Below, piece after piece: positions 54,361 through 63,970 of a stretch of DNA of 64,000 nt (its first letter is position 1; every line of letters starts with the position of its first letter). A model generated the notes under the pieces. The model saw nothing but the letters and a program-made list of their open reading frames with translations, was not told the origin of the DNA and did not search any database. Source of the stretch: Asticcacaulis sp. YBE204 (lineage in GTDB: Bacteria; Pseudomonadota; Alphaproteobacteria; Caulobacterales; Caulobacteraceae); contig NZ_AWGF01000009.1 of the NCBI RefSeq assembly GCF_000495855.1, positions 62,001 to 126,000 on the forward strand, read 5' to 3'. The translations under genes were made by a program, and so were the position numbers.

Positions 54361-56391
54361 TCAGGCCTCCTTTTGGGTCTTGAGCAGGGCGAAGCGCGCG
54401 TCCTCGATGGCCTTGATCTCGTCAGGCTGGACGTAATAGTCGCGGTCTTCGTTGAAGGTGTGGACGGCGGCGATGACGATCATGGCCACGAAGCCCAGTA
54501 GCGCCAGCCACCAGATGTGCCACACCAGCGCGAAGCCGAACGGGACGCTGACCAGACCGATCAACAGGCCCGTCGCCGTGTTGCGCGGCATGTGGATCGG
54601 CTCATACTTTTCAGGTTGCACATAGGCCTGGCCCAGTTGCTTGGCGTCCCAGAACGAGTCGTGGTTGCCGATGGCGGGCGTCACGGCGAAGTTATAGAAC
54701 GGCGGCGGCGACGAGGTCGCCCACTCCAGTGTCCGGCCATCCCACGGGTCGCCCGTTTCGTCGCGCAGCTCGTCGCGTTTGACGACGCTCCACACGATCT
54801 GGGCGATATTGGCCAGAATACCGGCGAGGATGAGCAGGGCGCCGAAGGCGGCGACGATCAGATAGACCTGCCACACCGGGTCGTTCATGTGGCTCAGGCG
54901 GCGCGTCATGCCCATCAGGCCCAGCGCATAGAGCGGCATGAAGGCGACGTAGAAGCCGATCAGCCAGCACCAGAACGAGACCTTGCCGAGACCGACGTGC
55001 AGCTTGAAGCCGAAGGCCTTGGGGAACCAGTAGTTCAGCGCCGCAAAGCAGCCGAACAGCACGCCGCCGATGATGACGTTGTGGAAGTGGGCGATCAGGA
55101 ACACCGAATTGTGCAGGACGAAGTCGGCCCCCGGCACGGCCATCAGGACGCCGGTCGCGCCGCCGATGACGAAGGTGATGATGAAGCCCAGCGTCCACAT
55201 CATCGGCAGGTCGAGCTTGATGCGGCCGCGATACATGGTGAACAGCCAGTTGAACACCTTCACCCCGGTGGGGATCGAGATGATCATGGTCGTGATGCCG
55301 AAGAAGGCGTTGACGTTCGCCCCGGCACCCATCGTAAAGAAGTGGTGCAGCCAGACAATGAACGACAGCAGAGCGATACACATGGTCGCATAGACCATGC
55401 CGTCGTACCCGAACAGGCGCTTGCGCGAATAGGTCGCCACGACTTCCGAGAAGACGCCGAAGGCGGGCAGGACGAGGATATAGACTTCCGGGTGACCCCA
55501 CGCCCAGATCAGGTTCACATAGAGCATGGCGTTGCCGCCGGCTTCATTGGTGAAGAAGTGCATCCCCAGATAGCGGTCGAGGCTCAGCATGGCCAGACAG
55601 ACGGTCAGGATCGGGAAGGCGGCCACAATCAGCATATTGGCGGCGAGCGTCGTCCAGGTGAAGATCGGCATACGCATCAGGGTCATGCCCGGGGCGCGCA
55701 TCTTGAAGATGGTGGTGATCAGGTTCACCCCTGACAGCAATGTCCCTAACCCCGCGATCTGCAAGGCCCACAGGTAGTAGTCGACCCCGACCCCCGGCGA
55801 GAATTCGATCCCCGACAGGGGCGCATAGGCCAGCCAGCCGGTGTGGGCGAACTCACCGATGACCAGCGAGACGTTGATCAGGATGGCGCCCGACGCCGTC
55901 AGCCAGAAGGAGAGCGAGTTCAGGTACGGGAAGGCCACGTCGCGCGCGCCGATTTGCAGCGGCATGACGACGTTCATCAGGCCGACGACAAAAGGCATGG
56001 CGACGAAGAAGATCATGATCACGCCGTGGGCGGTGAAGATCTGGTCGAAGTGATCCGGCGGCAGGAAGCCTTCGCCGCCCGCCGAGGCCATCGCCTGTTG
56101 CGCGCGCATCATCAGGGCGTCGGCGAAGCCGCGCAGCAGCATGATCAGGGCGAGGATGATATACATCACGCCGATCTTCTTGTGGTCGACGCTGGTCAGC
56201 CAGTTCGACCACACATATTTCCACTGCTTGAAATAGGTGGTCAGGCCCAGCACCGCGACGGCGGCGATAACCATGCCCGCACCGGCGCCCATGATGATGG
56301 GGTCGTGCCAGGGGATGGATTCGATATGGAGCTTGCCGAAGATGGCGCGCAGAAGCGGGTCTTCGTGGAGTTGGTCGACGCGGCTGGACAT
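54361..56391 (-). CDS. cyoB: Cytochrome bo3 quinol oxidase subunit I
   Basis: A 676-residue catalytic subunit with about fifteen helices. [20 protein letters not shown] has the heme b ligand His. [14 protein letters not shown] has the CuB His and the cross-linked Tyr, [11 protein letters not shown] the two other CuB His, and [10 protein letters not shown] the high-spin and low-spin heme ligands. All redox residues are present, so the enzyme should be active. It reduces O2 to water with quinol and pumps protons. It lies 59 bases after cyoA and 2 before cyoC. Confidence 0.98.
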   Translation of the reverse strand: MSSRVDQLHEDPLLRAIFGKLHIESIPWHDPIIMGAGAGMVIAAVAVLGLTTYFKQWKYVWSNWLTSVDHKKIGVMYIILALIMLLRGFADALMMRAQQAMASAGGEGFLPPDHFDQIFTAHGVIMIFFVAMPFVVGLMNVVMPLQIGARDVAFPYLNSLSFWLTASGAILINVSLVIGEFAHTGWLAYAPLSGIEFSPGVGVDYYLWALQIAGLGTLLSGVNLITTIFKMRAPGMTLMRMPIFTWTTLAANMLIVAAFPILTVCLAMLSLDRYLGMHFFTNEAGGNAMLYVNLIWAWGHPEVYILVLPAFGVFSEVVATYSRKRLFGYDGMVYATMCIALLSFIVWLHHFFTMGAGANVNAFFGITTMIISIPTGVKVFNWLFTMYRGRIKLDLPMMWTLGFIITFVIGGATGVLMAVPGADFVLHNSVFLIAHFHNVIIGGVLFGCFAALNYWFPKAFGFKLHVGLGKVSFWCWLIGFYVAFMPLYALGLMGMTRRLSHMNDPVWQVYLIVAAFGALLILAGILANIAQIVWSVVKRDELRDETGDPWDGRTLEWATSSPPPFYNFAVTPAIGNHDSFWDAKQLGQAYVQPEKYEPIHMPRNTATGLLIGLVSVPFGFALVWHIWWLALLGFVAMIVIAAVHTFNEDRDYYVQPDEIKAIEDARFALLKTQKEA

Positions 56392-56450
56392 GGATCAGTA
56401 AAGCTTTGCGGATGGGGAGGGCACGGGAAGGGGTGGGCGGCGGATGCCGA

Positions 56451-57524
56451 TCAGCCTTCCGGCGTTACAAGTGTATTCTGAGCGGGGGTATTGAGGGCGA
56501 TAGTCTTGTTGTCTGTCTTCGACGACTTCGACTTATCGGTTTCCGGCGCGACGCAGGCCACGGCATTGGGGTCCATGTTCTTGAGCAATGCCATATTGTA
56601 GGCGTCGTCCTTGCACAGGCCGCCATCGGCGCAGCCATTGAGAACCTTGGTGAACATGGTCGGCTCGACCGAAGCATAGAACAGCGGCTGCGGGGCGATG
56701 TCTTTTTGATTCAGCGTCTTGTAGGTGGCGGTATCGAGCGCGGTGCCCGAGGTCTTGGCCCTGGCCACCCAGGCGGCGAAGTCTTCGTCGCTCATGGCCT
56801 TGGCCTTAAACTTCATATTGGCGAAGCCCTTGCCCGAATAGTTGGCCGAGATGCCGTCATATTCGCCTTCGTGATCGGCGCGCAGCGACAGGTTGGTCTG
56901 CATCCCGGTCATGGCATAGATCTGGCTGCCCAGTTGCGGGATGAAGAAGGAGTTCATCACCGAGGACGAGGTCAGTTTGAAATGGACGGGCGTGCCGACC
57001 GGCATGGCCATCTCGTTGACCGTGGCGATACCGTATTCCGGATAGATGAACAGCCACTTCCAGTCCATAGCCACGACCTCGACCTCGACGGGCGGGATGT
57101 GACTGCGTTCGGCGACGGCCTCGACTTTCTTGTGCGGATCGAGCTGATGCGTCGAAATCCACGTTACCGTGCCGAGCGCGATGATGATCAGGGTCGGGAT
57201 AGCCCAGACGACCGCCTCGATGCGGTTGGAGTGTTCGAAGTTCGGGTCGTAGGTCGCCTTGGTGTTCGACGCACGGTAGCGCCAGGCAAAGGCGATGGTC
57301 ATGACGATCACCGGCACCACGGGGATCAGCATCAGGCCGAGTGCCAGAAAAATCAGGTCGCGTTCGGCGAGACCGACGGGGCCCTTGGGGTCCAGCAGGG
57401 CCATCTGGCAACCGCTGAGCGAAAGGGCCGCCACGGTGAGTAAAGCCGCGGTCGCAAATGTGCGGAATCGACGAAAAGCAGGGAAGGTCTCAGGCACTGG
57501 GTCAATCACCGAACTGGATTTCAA
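56451..57524 (-). CDS. cyoA: Cytochrome bo3 quinol oxidase subunit II
   Basis: A 357-residue subunit II. A lipoprotein signal ends in LSGC at Cys39, as in E. coli CyoA. Two helices (about 60-80 and 105-125) are followed by the cupredoxin domain: VEVVAMDWKWLFIYPEYGIA, NSFFIPQLGSQIYAMTGMQT. The CuA Cys-x3-Cys motif is absent, consistent with a quinol rather than cytochrome c oxidase. The start is a TTG with GGAG 8 bases before it; a GTG five codons in is an alternative. It is the first gene of cyoABCD. Confidence 0.94.
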   Translation of the reverse strand: MKSSSVIDPVPETFPAFRRFRTFATAALLTVAALSLSGCQMALLDPKGPVGLAERDLIFLALGLMLIPVVPVIVMTIAFAWRYRASNTKATYDPNFEHSNRIEAVVWAIPTLIIIALGTVTWISTHQLDPHKKVEAVAERSHIPPVEVEVVAMDWKWLFIYPEYGIATVNEMAMPVGTPVHFKLTSSSVMNSFFIPQLGSQIYAMTGMQTNLSLRADHEGEYDGISANYSGKGFANMKFKAKAMSDEDFAAWVARAKTSGTALDTATYKTLNQKDIAPQPLFYASVEPTMFTKVLNGCADGGLCKDDAYNMALLKNMDPNAVACVAPETDKSKSSKTDNKTIALNTPAQNTLVTPEG

Positions 57525-57678
57525 ATGTCAAACTCCGGGCCTACTAATGAAATTACAGGGGACCGCAACCGGCAAAATGTCGCAGCCCGTGCGCAGGGTC
57601 TGACATAATTTTGTTACGTTAAAATCAACACTTACGTAAAAATTTGCGGTGCCGGGCGGCTTCTGTGGATAAATAAAC

Positions 57679-57692
57679 TGACAAAATTGTCA
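57679..57692. promoter_or_regulatory. Inverted repeat between cyoA and a divergent gene
   Basis: TGACAA-AA-TTGTCA, a 14-bp inverted repeat with a two-base centre, in the 268-base divergent region upstream of cyoA. It may be a regulator site. A related TGACATAATTTTGTTA occurs at 57601-57616. The binder is unknown and the match to any named box is too loose to claim. Confidence 0.35.
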
Positions 57693-57792
57693 AAAGGCGA
57701 AAATTTGGCTTGCGCAAACGCTTGTCCTGCCCCAACTATTGTGAAACTGACGCCTGCGTGAATTTGTCGCGGCGCATTGGGAGACTCTGGTT

Positions 57793-58227
57793 ATGAATGA
57801 TGCACTGCACACCTATCGCTTCGGCCCGCTCGTCAAGACGGCTCTGCTTGTCGCAGCCCTGCTTCAAATTGTCGCAGGCATCATGCTCATCGCTAACGCC
57901 TATCTGGCTGGCGGCTCGGTTCTGGCGCAGTTTTCCGGCATCGTGCTGGGTATGATTCCCGTCGCCATCGCCCTGTTCGTCGTGCCGGTCCTGTGGAGCT
58001 GCCAGCTGCGCGTTTACGAGAACCGTCTGGAGTATCAGGGCGTCCTGCTCAACATCGCCATTCCGCGCGAAGATCTGGTCGCCGTGTCCGCCGCGCCGAA
58101 GCCCGGTTTCGGCATGTTCGGCCTGACGCTGGAATTGGTCAACGGGCCGTTCCACCGCCTCAATCTGGCAATCATGTCGAAGAACGAAGATCGTGTGATC
58201 AACTGGTTCGAAACCGCCCGCGCGTAA
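57793..58227 (+). CDS. Small membrane protein with PH-like tail, unknown function
   Basis: A 144-residue protein with two N-terminal helices (ALLVAALLQIVAGIMLIANAY and FSGIVLGMIPVAIALFVVPV, in part). A soluble C-terminal half follows: LRVYENRLEYQGVLLNIAI, PREDLVAVSAAPKPGFGMFG and NRVINW-like end. This resembles the bacterial PH-like (DUF304-type) arrangement of a membrane hairpin plus a small beta-domain. There is no named function. It is convergent with the SURF1-like gene through a shared terminator. Real coding is supported by codon pattern and a clean end. Confidence 0.72.
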   Translation: MNDALHTYRFGPLVKTALLVAALLQIVAGIMLIANAYLAGGSVLAQFSGIVLGMIPVAIALFVVPVLWSCQLRVYENRLEYQGVLLNIAIPREDLVAVSAAPKPGFGMFGLTLELVNGPFHRLNLAIMSKNEDRVINWFETARA

Positions 58228-58247
58228 GCGTCCAAAGGTATCTTAAG

Positions 58248-58278
58248 AAAACGCCGCTCTGGTCAGAGCGGCGTTTTT
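58248..58278. terminator. Terminator shared by the small membrane protein and SURF1 genes
   Basis: A 13-bp perfect stem (AAAACGCCGCTCT / AGAGCGGCGTTTT) with a GGTC loop and T-rich downstream side. On the + strand it ends the 57793 gene. Its right arm lies inside the last codons of the convergent SURF1-like gene, so it also lies at that transcript's 3-prime end. Confidence 0.85.
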
Positions 58279-58985
58279 GCTTTTGGGCGACGCAGCCACC
58301 AGATCGTAAATCCAGCAAGGCCGGCCGCCAGCGCGAACCAGGTCAGGGCGTAGGTCAGGTGCGAATTGGCAAACCGCACCACGGTCATCCCGCCCTTGGG
58401 CCAGCCACCGGGAACGGGGGTCTCATCGGCATCGACAAAATAGGCGGGTACGGCACCAACACCCTTTGCGCTGGCGATCTGCTCCACATTACGCAGATAC
58501 CAGCGGTCATCGGCGGGGGCATTGGCCTGTGAGAACAGCCAGCCTTTGGTTTCCGACATGCGGACAAGGCCGGTGATCTCGACCGGGCCGGTGACTTGTC
58601 CCTCCGGACGGGACGCAGCAGCTTTCTTGTCGGTCGGCACATAGCCGCGATTGACGATAATCGTCGCGCCGCTGTCGGTTGCAAACGGCGTCATGACCCA
58701 GTACCCGGCCCCGGCTTCGGTCAGGGCATAGACCTGAACTTCCTTATCGTTGAGGAAATGGCCGTTCAACCGCACCCGGCGATATTCGTCGTTCGCCTTC
58801 GTCAGGGCGGGCCAGCCGGATGGCCCGGATTCCAGTGTTTGCGCGGGCGCTGTGGTGCGGGCATTGACCGTTTCGATCAGGGTCGTCTTCCACATCAGGC
58901 GCTGCACCTGCCAGACGCCGAGCGCGGTCAGGACCAGTACGACAAGGCCAACGACACTGAGCATGAACAAACGACGCATGGGCAT
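58263..58985 (-). CDS. SURF1-family oxidase assembly protein
   Basis: A 240-residue protein of the SURF1/Shy1 family with the usual two helices, one at each end (LFMLSVVGLVVLVLTALGVW and TYALTWFALAAGLAGFTIWW). Between them, a periplasmic domain has YRRVRLNGHFLNDKEVQVYA, IIVNRGYVPTDKK and the family's GWPKGGMTV. The ATG at 58979 two codons in is equally possible. SURF1 helps insert heme a or otherwise assemble heme-copper oxidases. Its presence two genes from cyoABCD supports an assembly role for this oxidase. Confidence 0.9.
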   Translation of the reverse strand: MPMRRLFMLSVVGLVVLVLTALGVWQVQRLMWKTTLIETVNARTTAPAQTLESGPSGWPALTKANDEYRRVRLNGHFLNDKEVQVYALTEAGAGYWVMTPFATDSGATIIVNRGYVPTDKKAAASRPEGQVTGPVEITGLVRMSETKGWLFSQANAPADDRWYLRNVEQIASAKGVGAVPAYFVDADETPVPGGWPKGGMTVVRFANSHLTYALTWFALAAGLAGFTIWWLRRPKAKTPL

Positions 58986-59058
58986 TCTCCGGAAACGCTT
59001 TTCTATAAGCTTTTACAATCGCATCGTCGCGCGTCAAAACGCCGCCTTTTGTTCAATT

Positions 59059-59084
59059 GTCGGATACCGCTTTTTCATTCGTCT
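59059..59084 (+). promoter_or_regulatory. Candidate ECF promoter before the sigma gene
   Basis: GTCGG (59059-59063), 16 bases, CGTCT (59080-59084), preceded by AATT. The transcript would start at about 59091, 19 bases before the sigma gene ATG. The identical pattern with the same spacing lies before and after the TonB receptor gene, so autoregulation by this sigma factor is likely. Confidence 0.65.
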
Positions 59085-59109
59085 GATAATATGACGCCAA
59101 AGGCAGGAT

Positions 59110-59589
59110 ATGTCCGGACTAAAGCAAATGCTCGACAAGGCCCGGCGCGCCATTCTCAGGAAAGGCGTGGCGCCTCAGGATGCCGACGATCTGGTGCAGG
59201 AGGCTTTCCTGCGCGTCGAGGCGTTCGAGCGGACGCAAACCGTCAAGTCGCAGGAGGCCTTACTGATCAAAGCCGCGGTCAATCTGTCGTTCGATGCGGC
59301 GCGCCGGCGCAAGGTGACGCCTTTCGTCGATATCGGCGAAGATCTGGGGGCGGCACCCGACCGCACGCCCTTGCCGGACGAGATTCTGCGGGCGCAGGAC
59401 CGGCTGAAACGGGCGGCGCAGGGGCTGGAACAACTGCCTGAAAAGACGCGGCGCATCCTGTTGAGCCGACGGCTGGACGGCAGAAGTTTTAAAGACATCG
59501 CGGCGGCGGAAGGCATGTCGGTCGCCGCAGTGGAAAAGCAGGTCGCCCGCGCGACCCTCGAATTGACGAAGTGGATGGATGAATGGTGA
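59110..59589 (+). CDS. FecI-like ECF sigma factor
   Basis: A 159-residue sigma70-family factor with only regions 2 and 4. Region 2 holds DADDLVQEAFLRVEAFER (about 22-39). Region 4 holds LLSRRLDGRSFKDIAAAEGM and SVAAVEKQVARATLEL (about 115-155). It is encoded directly upstream of, and overlapping, an anti-sigma FecR, then an STN TonB receptor. It should be released on ligand binding at the receptor and direct RNA polymerase to the GTCGG-N16-CGTCT sites. Confidence 0.93.
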   Translation: MSGLKQMLDKARRAILRKGVAPQDADDLVQEAFLRVEAFERTQTVKSQEALLIKAAVNLSFDAARRRKVTPFVDIGEDLGAAPDRTPLPDEILRAQDRLKRAAQGLEQLPEKTRRILLSRRLDGRSFKDIAAAEGMSVAAVEKQVARATLELTKWMDEW

Positions 59590-60563
59590 GCGGGGAGGTG
59601 CAGGACAGACCAGAGCGGACGCGCCTCACCGCCGAAGCTTCCGTGTGGCTGGCCCGGTTGCAGAACGAGGCGCGCACGGCGGAAACCGAAGCCGCGTTTC
59701 AGGTCTGGCTGAGCGATACGCCGGGGGCGCAGGACGCCTTCGACCGCGTGACCGGGGTGTGGGACATCTTGCCCGGTGCCGCCGGTCTGGCGCGCATTCA
59801 GGCCGCGAATGACGTGCCTGTGCGTAGGCCGCGCCGTCTGGCCATGATGTCGGCGGTTGCCGCGGTCATTGTCGCGGCGATCGGGCTTGGTTTTTACCTG
59901 TCTCAGGCCAAACCCCTGATTTATGAGACCCTCCCGGGGCAGCAGCAGACCGTCACCCTGAGTGACGGCTCGCGCGTCGCTCTGAACACAGATACGCAGG
60001 TGCGTGTGGTCTATTCCGGGGCTAACCGACGGATCGAACTGGCGCGCGGCGAAGCCTTGTTCGATGTACAGCCCGACGCCACCCGCCCCTTTACGGTACG
60101 CGCCGGGGACGAGCAGGTGCGCGCCCTCGGCACCTCCTTCGTCGTGCGCCGCGACCTGCAAAACGTGGCGGTGACGCTACTGAAAGGCAAGGTCGAGGTC
60201 GCGGTCATACCCGAACGGGCTGGCGATCTGGCGCGTCTGCAAACCCTTGTGGTCCTGTCGCCGGGCGAACGCGCCACGGTCTATAATCATACCCAGATGG
60301 TCGTCGACCGGCCCGCCGTCGAGGCCGCTACCGCCTGGCGCAAGGGCGAGGTGATTTTCGCCAATGCAACCCTGGCCGAGGCGGTGGCGGAGATCAACCG
60401 CTACGGTGCCGCCCCTATCATCCTCACGGACAAGCGCATGGCCGCCGTTCGGGTGTCGGGCGTGTTCCGCACCAACGACGCGGCGGAATTTGCGGCGACC
60501 ATCGCGCAACTCAACGATCTTAAGGTACGTCGCCACGACGGCGCGCTCGAACTCATCCGCTGA
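59583..60563 (+). CDS. FecR-like anti-sigma regulator
   Basis: A 326-residue inner-membrane anti-sigma factor. The N-terminal DUF4880-like cytoplasmic region (about 10-60, AEASVWLARLQNEARTAETE) binds sigma. One helix at about 84-104 (MMSAVAAVIVAAIGLGFYL) follows. The periplasmic FecR domain has GQQQTVTLSDGSRVALNTDT. A C-terminal STN-like DUF4974 region (FANATLAEAVAEINRYGAAP, VSGVFRTNDAAEFAATI) probably contacts the receptor's STN domain. The ATG at 59583 overlaps the sigma stop codon (ATGGTGA). Confidence 0.93.
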   Translation: MVSGEVQDRPERTRLTAEASVWLARLQNEARTAETEAAFQVWLSDTPGAQDAFDRVTGVWDILPGAAGLARIQAANDVPVRRPRRLAMMSAVAAVIVAAIGLGFYLSQAKPLIYETLPGQQQTVTLSDGSRVALNTDTQVRVVYSGANRRIELARGEALFDVQPDATRPFTVRAGDEQVRALGTSFVVRRDLQNVAVTLLKGKVEVAVIPERAGDLARLQTLVVLSPGERATVYNHTQMVVDRPAVEAATAWRKGEVIFANATLAEAVAEINRYGAAPIILTDKRMAAVRVSGVFRTNDAAEFAATIAQLNDLKVRRHDGALELIR

Positions 60564-60580
60564 CATTTCACGCATAAAAA

Positions 60581-60606
60581 TTGTCGGTTTCGGTTTGCAA
60601 ATTCGT
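60581..60606 (+). promoter_or_regulatory. Candidate ECF promoter before the STN receptor
   Basis: GTCGG (60581-60585), 16 bases, CGTCT (60602-60606), again preceded by AATT. The transcript would start at about 60613, some 54 bases before the receptor ATG. Spacing and both hexamer cores equal those before the sigma gene. Confidence 0.65.
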
Positions 60607-60666
60607 CTATGTAAGATGGCATAAACAAATTTAAACGCCGTAACAGGGCGGGGCCAAAATCGAGGG

Positions 60667-63600
60667 ATGAGAGTCGCGACTTTGCTATGCGCCGTGGGCG
60701 TCGTCGCACCTGCCGTTCTGGCGGGCGTGTCGGCCCATGCCCAAGATGCCGTCGAATATAATCTCCCCGCGCAACCCTTGTCCGACGCTTTGACCGCAAT
60801 AGGGTCGAAAGCCGGTGTGAATATCGTCTTTGCGCCGGATGCAGTGAAAGGCAAACGTTCGACGCCGCTCAAAGGCCGCTTCAGCGTTCCGGCGGCACTC
60901 GATGCGCTGCTGACCGGGACGGGCCTGAGTTACAGCCGCACCTTCGGTGGCTCTTATATCATCCGTGCGACGGCCGGACCGCTCGCCAAGACGGCTCCGC
61001 TTCCCGACTCCCCCAGACTGCCGCGCGACCCGCCGCGTCGTTTGCAGGATGTTCCGGTTGTCGTCGTCAGGGGCTACCGTCAAAGCCTGATCGAGTCGCT
61101 GAAACAAAAGCGTAGTTTTGACGGCCTGATGGACAGCATCGTCGCCGAGGATGTCAGCAAACTGCCCGACAACAATCTGGCCGAGGCGCTGCAACGCGTG
61201 GCGGGCGTCGCCGTATCGCGCGATCAGGGCGAAGGGCGCAGCATCACAGTGCGCGGACTGGGGCCTGATTTTACGCGTGTTACCATCAACGGCATGGAGG
61301 CGCAGGCCGTGACCGAGGGCATCGGCACGGGTGCCAACAAGAGCCGGGGCTCGGACCTGAATGTCTTTCCATCGGAACTGTTCAGCCGTATCGATATCAA
61401 AAAGACCTCCAGCGCCGATCAACCCGAAGGCTCGCTGGGGGCCACCGTCGATCTGGTGACGCCGCGACCCTTCGACCGCAAGGGGCCGGTTCACGCCTTC
61501 GCGGTGCAGGCCAGCTATAACGACCTCAGCCACCGGTCGGGTCAGCGCGCCACAGGCCTGATCAGCAATACCTTCGATGGCGACCGTCTGGGGTTGCTGG
61601 TGTCAGCGACCTATGCCGAGACTCCGCTGGAGCTTCAGGGGGTTCATTCCGGCGGCTGGAATCAGGGCACGGCCAATGGCGGGTTCTGCAAGCCGACGAC
61701 GGGAACCGGCGGGCCATGCGACGTGCCTGCCGCCGATCTGAGCGCGTCGCTGGCGGCCTATGAGCAGCTTAATCGCGCGACGACCTATCACCCGCAATTC
61801 TACCGCTACACTAACTCCATAGGCACGGTGGAGCGCATCGGCCTGACCGGCAGCCTGCAATGGCAGCCGTCGCCGCGGACCTTGTTGACGGCGGATCTGC
61901 TGCTGGCGCGGCACAAGACCCAGCGCAACGACTATTATCTGGAGGCCATCGGTTTCAGCCGCGGGGCGTCGCAGGGCGGCAAGCCGGAAATCGTACCGCG
62001 CCGGGTCGAACTCGACGCCGATCAGGCCGTCATTTACGGCGTTTTCGATAATGTCGATGTACGCTCCGAGGTCACCGTCGACGATTTCCAGACCGATTTC
62101 AGACAGGCGTCTCTGCGCCTTCGCCACCAACTGACCCCGCATTGGGGGCTGGACATCGCGCTCGGTTCGTCGCGCTCGAAACTCGATAATTTCAAGGAGC
62201 TGACGGTTCAGATCGACCGTTTCAATGTCGATGGCTACAGTTTCGATATCCGCGGCAGCGGCCAGGCACGGCCCGTGATCAACTATGGATTCGATGTCAC
62301 CGATGCGGGCAGCTGGTACTTTGGGCCGCTGGTGACGCAATCGGGTGGCAGCGGCGCGGCGGGGCCTGAGATTCGGTTGCGTCCCAACTATGTACGTAAC
62401 GACCACGATATCGCCAAGACCATTGTCACCTACGATCCGGGTGGCGTCTGGCGGCTGGAAACCGGGCTGGAGCTGAAACGCTACGCCTATACGTCGATGG
62501 GGTCGCGCTATGTCGAGGGCGAGGCCAATTTCCCGGCTCCCGCCAACGGCCTTTCCGGTCTGACGACTCTGTTCTGCGGCATGGGGACGATCGACCCGCC
62601 GGGCGGGACGCCGCGCTGCTGGCAGGTTCCGGATATAGACGCCTTCGTCAGGGCCTACGACCTGCTGTCCAATGACGGGCGCACGGCGCTGTCCACGACG
62701 CCGCCGTCGGCGCGCGGTCTCAATCAGTCGGTAGTCGAAAACGATGCCGCCCTTTATACGCGTCTGCATTTCCGCACAACGTGGCAAGGCGTGCCCCTGC
62801 GTGGCGATTTGGGTTTCCGGCAGGTGCGCACCCATCAGGCCTCGCGGTTCTTCAGCAACGTGCCGGCCGACACCGACCCCAGCCGGTTCGTCCTGACGCG
62901 GGTTTCGCGCGTCTATAACGACTTTCTCCCCTCCTTCAACCTGACGGCGGAATGGCGGCCCGATACACTGCTGCGCTTCAGCGCGGCGAAGATCATGACG
63001 CGACCACCGCTGTCGACCATCGCGGCGGCGACCACGGTCTCGGTCAATGGCGGGCGGCGGCAGGTGACGACCGGCAATCCACTGATCGAGCCGATCCGCG
63101 CCACCAGCTTCGACCTGGCCTGGGAGTGGTATCCGTCGCGGGACACGGCGGCGTCGGTGTCGTTGTTCTACAAGGATATTTCGACCTATATCCAGACCCT
63201 GACCTATGTGGCGCCGTACCGCGTGACCGGTTTACCCGAAGAACTCCTGCAATATAGCGGCGTGTCGCCCGACGACGATTTCCATATCATCAGCGTCGTC
63301 AATACGCCGGGCGGGCCGTTGCAGGGCGCCGAGATCAACTATCAGACGCGGTTCACGGCTCTGCCGGGGCTTTGGTCCGGTCTGGGGATGAAGCTCAGCT
63401 ATACCTACGTCATCAGTCGCATCAATTACGACCTCAGTCCGGTGTCGGACGTCCGTTTGCGAACCGACCTGATCAATATTTCGCGCAACGCCTACAATGG
63501 CACGGTCTATTACGCCAAAGGGCCGATGCAGGTACGTTTGTCGGCCAGCTACCGCGACCGCTTCCTGATCAACGTGCCGGGATCGTGGAACACCGACGCC

Positions 63601-63795
63601 AGCGGTACGGAGCCTGCCACCTACTGGGATGTGTCGGCCAGTTATCGCCTGCGTCCCGGCCTGACCTTGTCCCTCGAAGGGCTGAACCTGACGCACGAAG
63701 GCGTCGAGACCTGGGACCGGACCAGCGCGCATCTGCTCAGCGGGACCAATTTCGCCGGACGACAGTTTTTCATCGGGCTGCGCTATCGGAATTAA
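60667..63795 (+). CDS. STN-domain TonB-dependent receptor (Xanthomonas-Caulobacter type)
   Basis: A 1042-residue TonB receptor able to signal. Signal peptide about 1-26 (ends AHAQ). The STN domain (about 28-102) has VEYNLPAQPLSDALTAIGSK and SYSRTFGGSYIIRA. A linker is followed by a plug with GYRQSLIESLKQKRSFDGLM, DNNLAEALQRVAGVAVSRDQ and RGLGPDFTRVTINGMEAQAV, typical of the Xanthomonas/Caulobacter-type receptor family. The barrel ends ...FIGLRYRN. It follows sigma and FecR genes and its own ECF promoter. Its substrate, sugar or chelate, is unknown. No strong ribosome-binding site precedes the ATG. Confidence 0.94.
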   Translation: MRVATLLCAVGVVAPAVLAGVSAHAQDAVEYNLPAQPLSDALTAIGSKAGVNIVFAPDAVKGKRSTPLKGRFSVPAALDALLTGTGLSYSRTFGGSYIIRATAGPLAKTAPLPDSPRLPRDPPRRLQDVPVVVVRGYRQSLIESLKQKRSFDGLMDSIVAEDVSKLPDNNLAEALQRVAGVAVSRDQGEGRSITVRGLGPDFTRVTINGMEAQAVTEGIGTGANKSRGSDLNVFPSELFSRIDIKKTSSADQPEGSLGATVDLVTPRPFDRKGPVHAFAVQASYNDLSHRSGQRATGLISNTFDGDRLGLLVSATYAETPLELQGVHSGGWNQGTANGGFCKPTTGTGGPCDVPAADLSASLAAYEQLNRATTYHPQFYRYTNSIGTVERIGLTGSLQWQPSPRTLLTADLLLARHKTQRNDYYLEAIGFSRGASQGGKPEIVPRRVELDADQAVIYGVFDNVDVRSEVTVDDFQTDFRQASLRLRHQLTPHWGLDIALGSSRSKLDNFKELTVQIDRFNVDGYSFDIRGSGQARPVINYGFDVTDAGSWYFGPLVTQSGGSGAAGPEIRLRPNYVRNDHDIAKTIVTYDPGGVWRLETGLELKRYAYTSMGSRYVEGEANFPAPANGLSGLTTLFCGMGTIDPPGGTPRCWQVPDIDAFVRAYDLLSNDGRTALSTTPPSARGLNQSVVENDAALYTRLHFRTTWQGVPLRGDLGFRQVRTHQASRFFSNVPADTDPSRFVLTRVSRVYNDFLPSFNLTAEWRPDTLLRFSAAKIMTRPPLSTIAAATTVSVNGGRRQVTTGNPLIEPIRATSFDLAWEWYPSRDTAASVSLFYKDISTYIQTLTYVAPYRVTGLPEELLQYSGVSPDDDFHIISVVNTPGGPLQGAEINYQTRFTALPGLWSGLGMKLSYTYVISRINYDLSPVSDVRLRTDLINISRNAYNGTVYYAKGPMQVRLSASYRDRFLINVPGSWNTDASGTEPATYWDVSASYRLRPGLTLSLEGLNLTHEGVETWDRTSAHLLSGTNFAGRQFFIGLRYRN

Positions 63796-63809
63796 AACCT
63801 TGTTATGAT

Positions 63810-63835
63810 GTCGGTTTTCGATCGTGAACGCGTCT
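63810..63835 (+). promoter_or_regulatory. Candidate ECF promoter pointing out of the window
   Basis: GTCGG (63810-63814), 16 bases, CGTCT (63831-63835), 15 bases after the receptor stop codon. It would drive transcription to the right, beyond base 64000. The last 205 bases of the window otherwise hold a LacI-type palindrome and no gene that I can support. Confidence 0.6.
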
Positions 63836-63958
63836 ACAGGATAAGAGATATATGCAAACCGACAGGCGAACGATTTGCAGAGCGATGCCATGCGTGCATT
63901 TATAATACTATTGATTCAGTTGAATAAATGCCTTGATTCGGGCTTGTTTTTCAAAAAA

Positions 63959-63970
63959 GTTAGCGCTAAC
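63959..63970. promoter_or_regulatory. LacI-type operator palindrome
   Basis: The perfect 12-bp palindrome GTTAGCGCTAAC has the central CG and spacing of LacI/GalR-family operators. It lies in the last 45 bases of the window, so the controlled gene is probably just outside, on either strand. The shortened LacI-type protein at 7724-8341 is one possible but unproven binder. Confidence 0.5.

Noticed and set aside
54517-55734. 405-codon open frame opposite cyoB
   Set aside because: cyoB carries all heme and copper ligands; the antisense product is a His/Asp/Arg-rich artefact.
63852-63905. 17-codon ORF after the third ECF site
   Set aside because: It is too short to tell from chance, with only a weak AAGAGA before it. 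It is mentioned under the right-edge finding only.
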